DNA of 64,000 nucleotides from an unidentified eubacterium SCB49. Lineage in GTDB: Bacteria; Bacteroidota; Bacteroidia; Flavobacteriales; Flavobacteriaceae. Every line of letters begins with the position of its first letter. The stretch's first letter is position 1. This document shows, piece after piece, positions 63,060 to 64,000 of the stretch. The translations under genes were made by a program, and so were the position numbers. The stretch lies in assembly GCA_000170815.1 (NCBI GenBank), contig ABCO01000006.1, positions 1 to 64,000 of the forward strand, written 5' to 3'. The notes under the pieces were generated by a model. That model was given only the letters and a program-made list of their open reading frames with translations. It did not search any database and was not told the origin of the DNA.

Positions 63060-63911
63060 TTACTTAATAACAACTTCTATAATATTTGCAGATTTTTTTC
63101 CTGCTTCATTAGAAATGTAAAGTGTTCCGTTTGGGCTAAAGGTAATCCCTTCAGGTTGTGCAAAGTGTTTACTGTCTAGTTTAAATACTTTTTTAATTTC
63201 ACTATTAGCATCCATGATTAATAGCTTAGGTTTTTTACCCTCAAGAATATAATAATCTCCAGTAAGAGGGTGTATTGCGACATCTGAGGGAGAAAATGTT
63301 TTGTAAATTTTCTTCTTCTTATAATTTTTTAAAGCTGGGGCGTCTAGATCTATTTTTACAATTGGCTTGTTGTTTCTTGTTTTAGTACCTAGGGGTACTT
63401 CGTATAAACCTTTAAAGTCGTCTTTGCTGTCCTTGTCTTTTGGAGCAACTATTAAGCTGTTTGTTTTGGTGTTAAGGGTTAAAGTTTCTATGTTGTTTTT
63501 AGATGAAAAGTCGGTGCTGTATTTGATGACTTTTTTATCGTTACTTCTAAAATTTTTAATTTCAAAAACATAGCCATCACTTCGTATAACATATGCATCA
63601 TCATTGCAGGTTGTGATGCCTTCATAATCACCAGATCCGGCAAATTTTATTTCTTGAATAATTTTCTTCTTTTCTAAATTGTATATAAAAATAATACCAT
63701 CTTCATCTTGAACTGCGACTATAGTATTATCATCTACCCACTCAATTCCGCTAACTTCATTTAAAGCTTTGGGTAACTCCCATTTTTTTATGATGTTAAT
63801 AGCAGTGTTGTCATATTGTTTTTCTTGTGATAAAACAGAAGTTAGTGGTGAAAAAATAATAACAAGAAACGTGATGTAAATTATAGTTTTAATATTAATT
63901 ACTGTTTTCAT
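63060..63911 (-). CDS. SdiA-regulated-like beta-propeller protein
   Basis: This 283-residue exported protein has a hydrophobic N-terminus (IIYITFLVIIFSPLTSVLSQ). The body resembles the SdiA-regulated family, a six-bladed-propeller-like fold: ALNEVSGIEWVDDNTIVAVQDEDG, GSGDYEGITTCNDDAYVI, SDVAIHPLTGDYYILEGKKP and FAQPEGITFSPNGTLYIS. The acidic loops suggest calcium-dependent folding or binding. Function unknown; related proteins occur at the cell surface. It is convergent with the phospholipase gene. Confidence 0.8.
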   Translation of the reverse strand: MKTVINIKTIIYITFLVIIFSPLTSVLSQEKQYDNTAINIIKKWELPKALNEVSGIEWVDDNTIVAVQDEDGIIFIYNLEKKKIIQEIKFAGSGDYEGITTCNDDAYVIRSDGYVFEIKNFRSNDKKVIKYSTDFSSKNNIETLTLNTKTNSLIVAPKDKDSKDDFKGLYEVPLGTKTRNNKPIVKIDLDAPALKNYKKKKIYKTFSPSDVAIHPLTGDYYILEGKKPKLLIMDANSEIKKVFKLDSKHFAQPEGITFSPNGTLYISNEAGKKSANIIEVVIK

Positions 63912-64000
63912 TGTAAAATTATGATGAGGGTGAGTTATTGTTTAAACGTGGTTTTGTCTTTTAAAATATATGATATTGATGGTTTTAACAATACTTTAAT

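Overview
This window looks like chromosomal DNA of a marine member of the Flavobacteriaceae (Bacteroidota). The evidence is AT-rich sequence, a fused cbb3 oxidase subunit (CcoNO), the gliding genes gldB and gldC, type IX secretion (T9SS) C-terminal sorting domains, Bacteroidota promoters of the form TTG-N17-21-TAnnTTTG, and a dcw cluster lacking murF and ddl. A Dokdonia-like genus is my guess from gene style, not a proven assignment. No phage, insertion sequence, CRISPR array or integrase is visible. Most of the window is housekeeping; the accessory part is a tandemly duplicated cassette at about 26.9-34.3 kb.

Layout. 1-7.2 kb (minus): high-affinity cbb3 oxidase and its assembly genes, ccoI, ccoS, ccoNO, ccoQ, ccoP, ccoG (cut by the window edge), with two matching FNR-like boxes. 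7.3-12 kb: an MtfA-type peptidase, a SpoU methylase, pheA plus a DAHP synthase-chorismate mutase fusion behind a leader-peptide attenuator, and a three-gene operon of small conserved proteins. 12.2-26.9 kb (mostly plus): era, a PagL-like barrel, a lipoprotein, a gene broken in its signal peptide, rsgA, dtd, two DUF3857/transglutaminase-fold proteins, a MazG-like enzyme, aroA, queA, a T9SS-exported serine protease and rlmN. 26.9-34.3 kb: two tandem copies of a cassette made of a divergent T9SS-sorted secreted protein, a roughly 50-residue protein and an 840-residue phosphodiesterase-TPR-sulfotransferase fusion. 34.2-45.1 kb: polyprenyl synthase, an ECF sigma factor with a probable membrane partner, a barrel protein, dnaG, an atypical response regulator, nadE, gldB-gldC, engB and a hydrolase. 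45.2-61.4 kb: the complete dcw cluster from mraZ to ftsZ. 61.4-64 kb: a YqeY-like gene, tRNA-Arg(UCG), a PldA-like phospholipase and an SdiA-regulated-like propeller.

How parts work together. CcoI imports copper and CcoG/CcoS help mature the CcoNO-Q-P oxidase for respiration at low oxygen. The pheA attenuator appears to read aromatic aminoacyl-tRNA supply through a leader containing Phe, Trp and Tyr codons. The dcw cluster makes lipid II (murE, mraY, murD, murG, murC) and builds the divisome (ftsL, ftsI, ftsW, ftsQ, ftsA, ftsZ) under a promoter overlaid by MraZ-type repeats.

Most notable observations: the unannotated pheA leader and attenuator; the duplicated cassette, whose junction still carries a decayed start of the polyprenyl synthase gene; murG with no ATG/GTG/TTG start available; a response regulator with Glu in place of the phosphoacceptor Asp; DnaG lacking all four zinc ligands; and a signal peptide interrupted by one stop codon. 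All calls are from reading the sequence; no database search was run.
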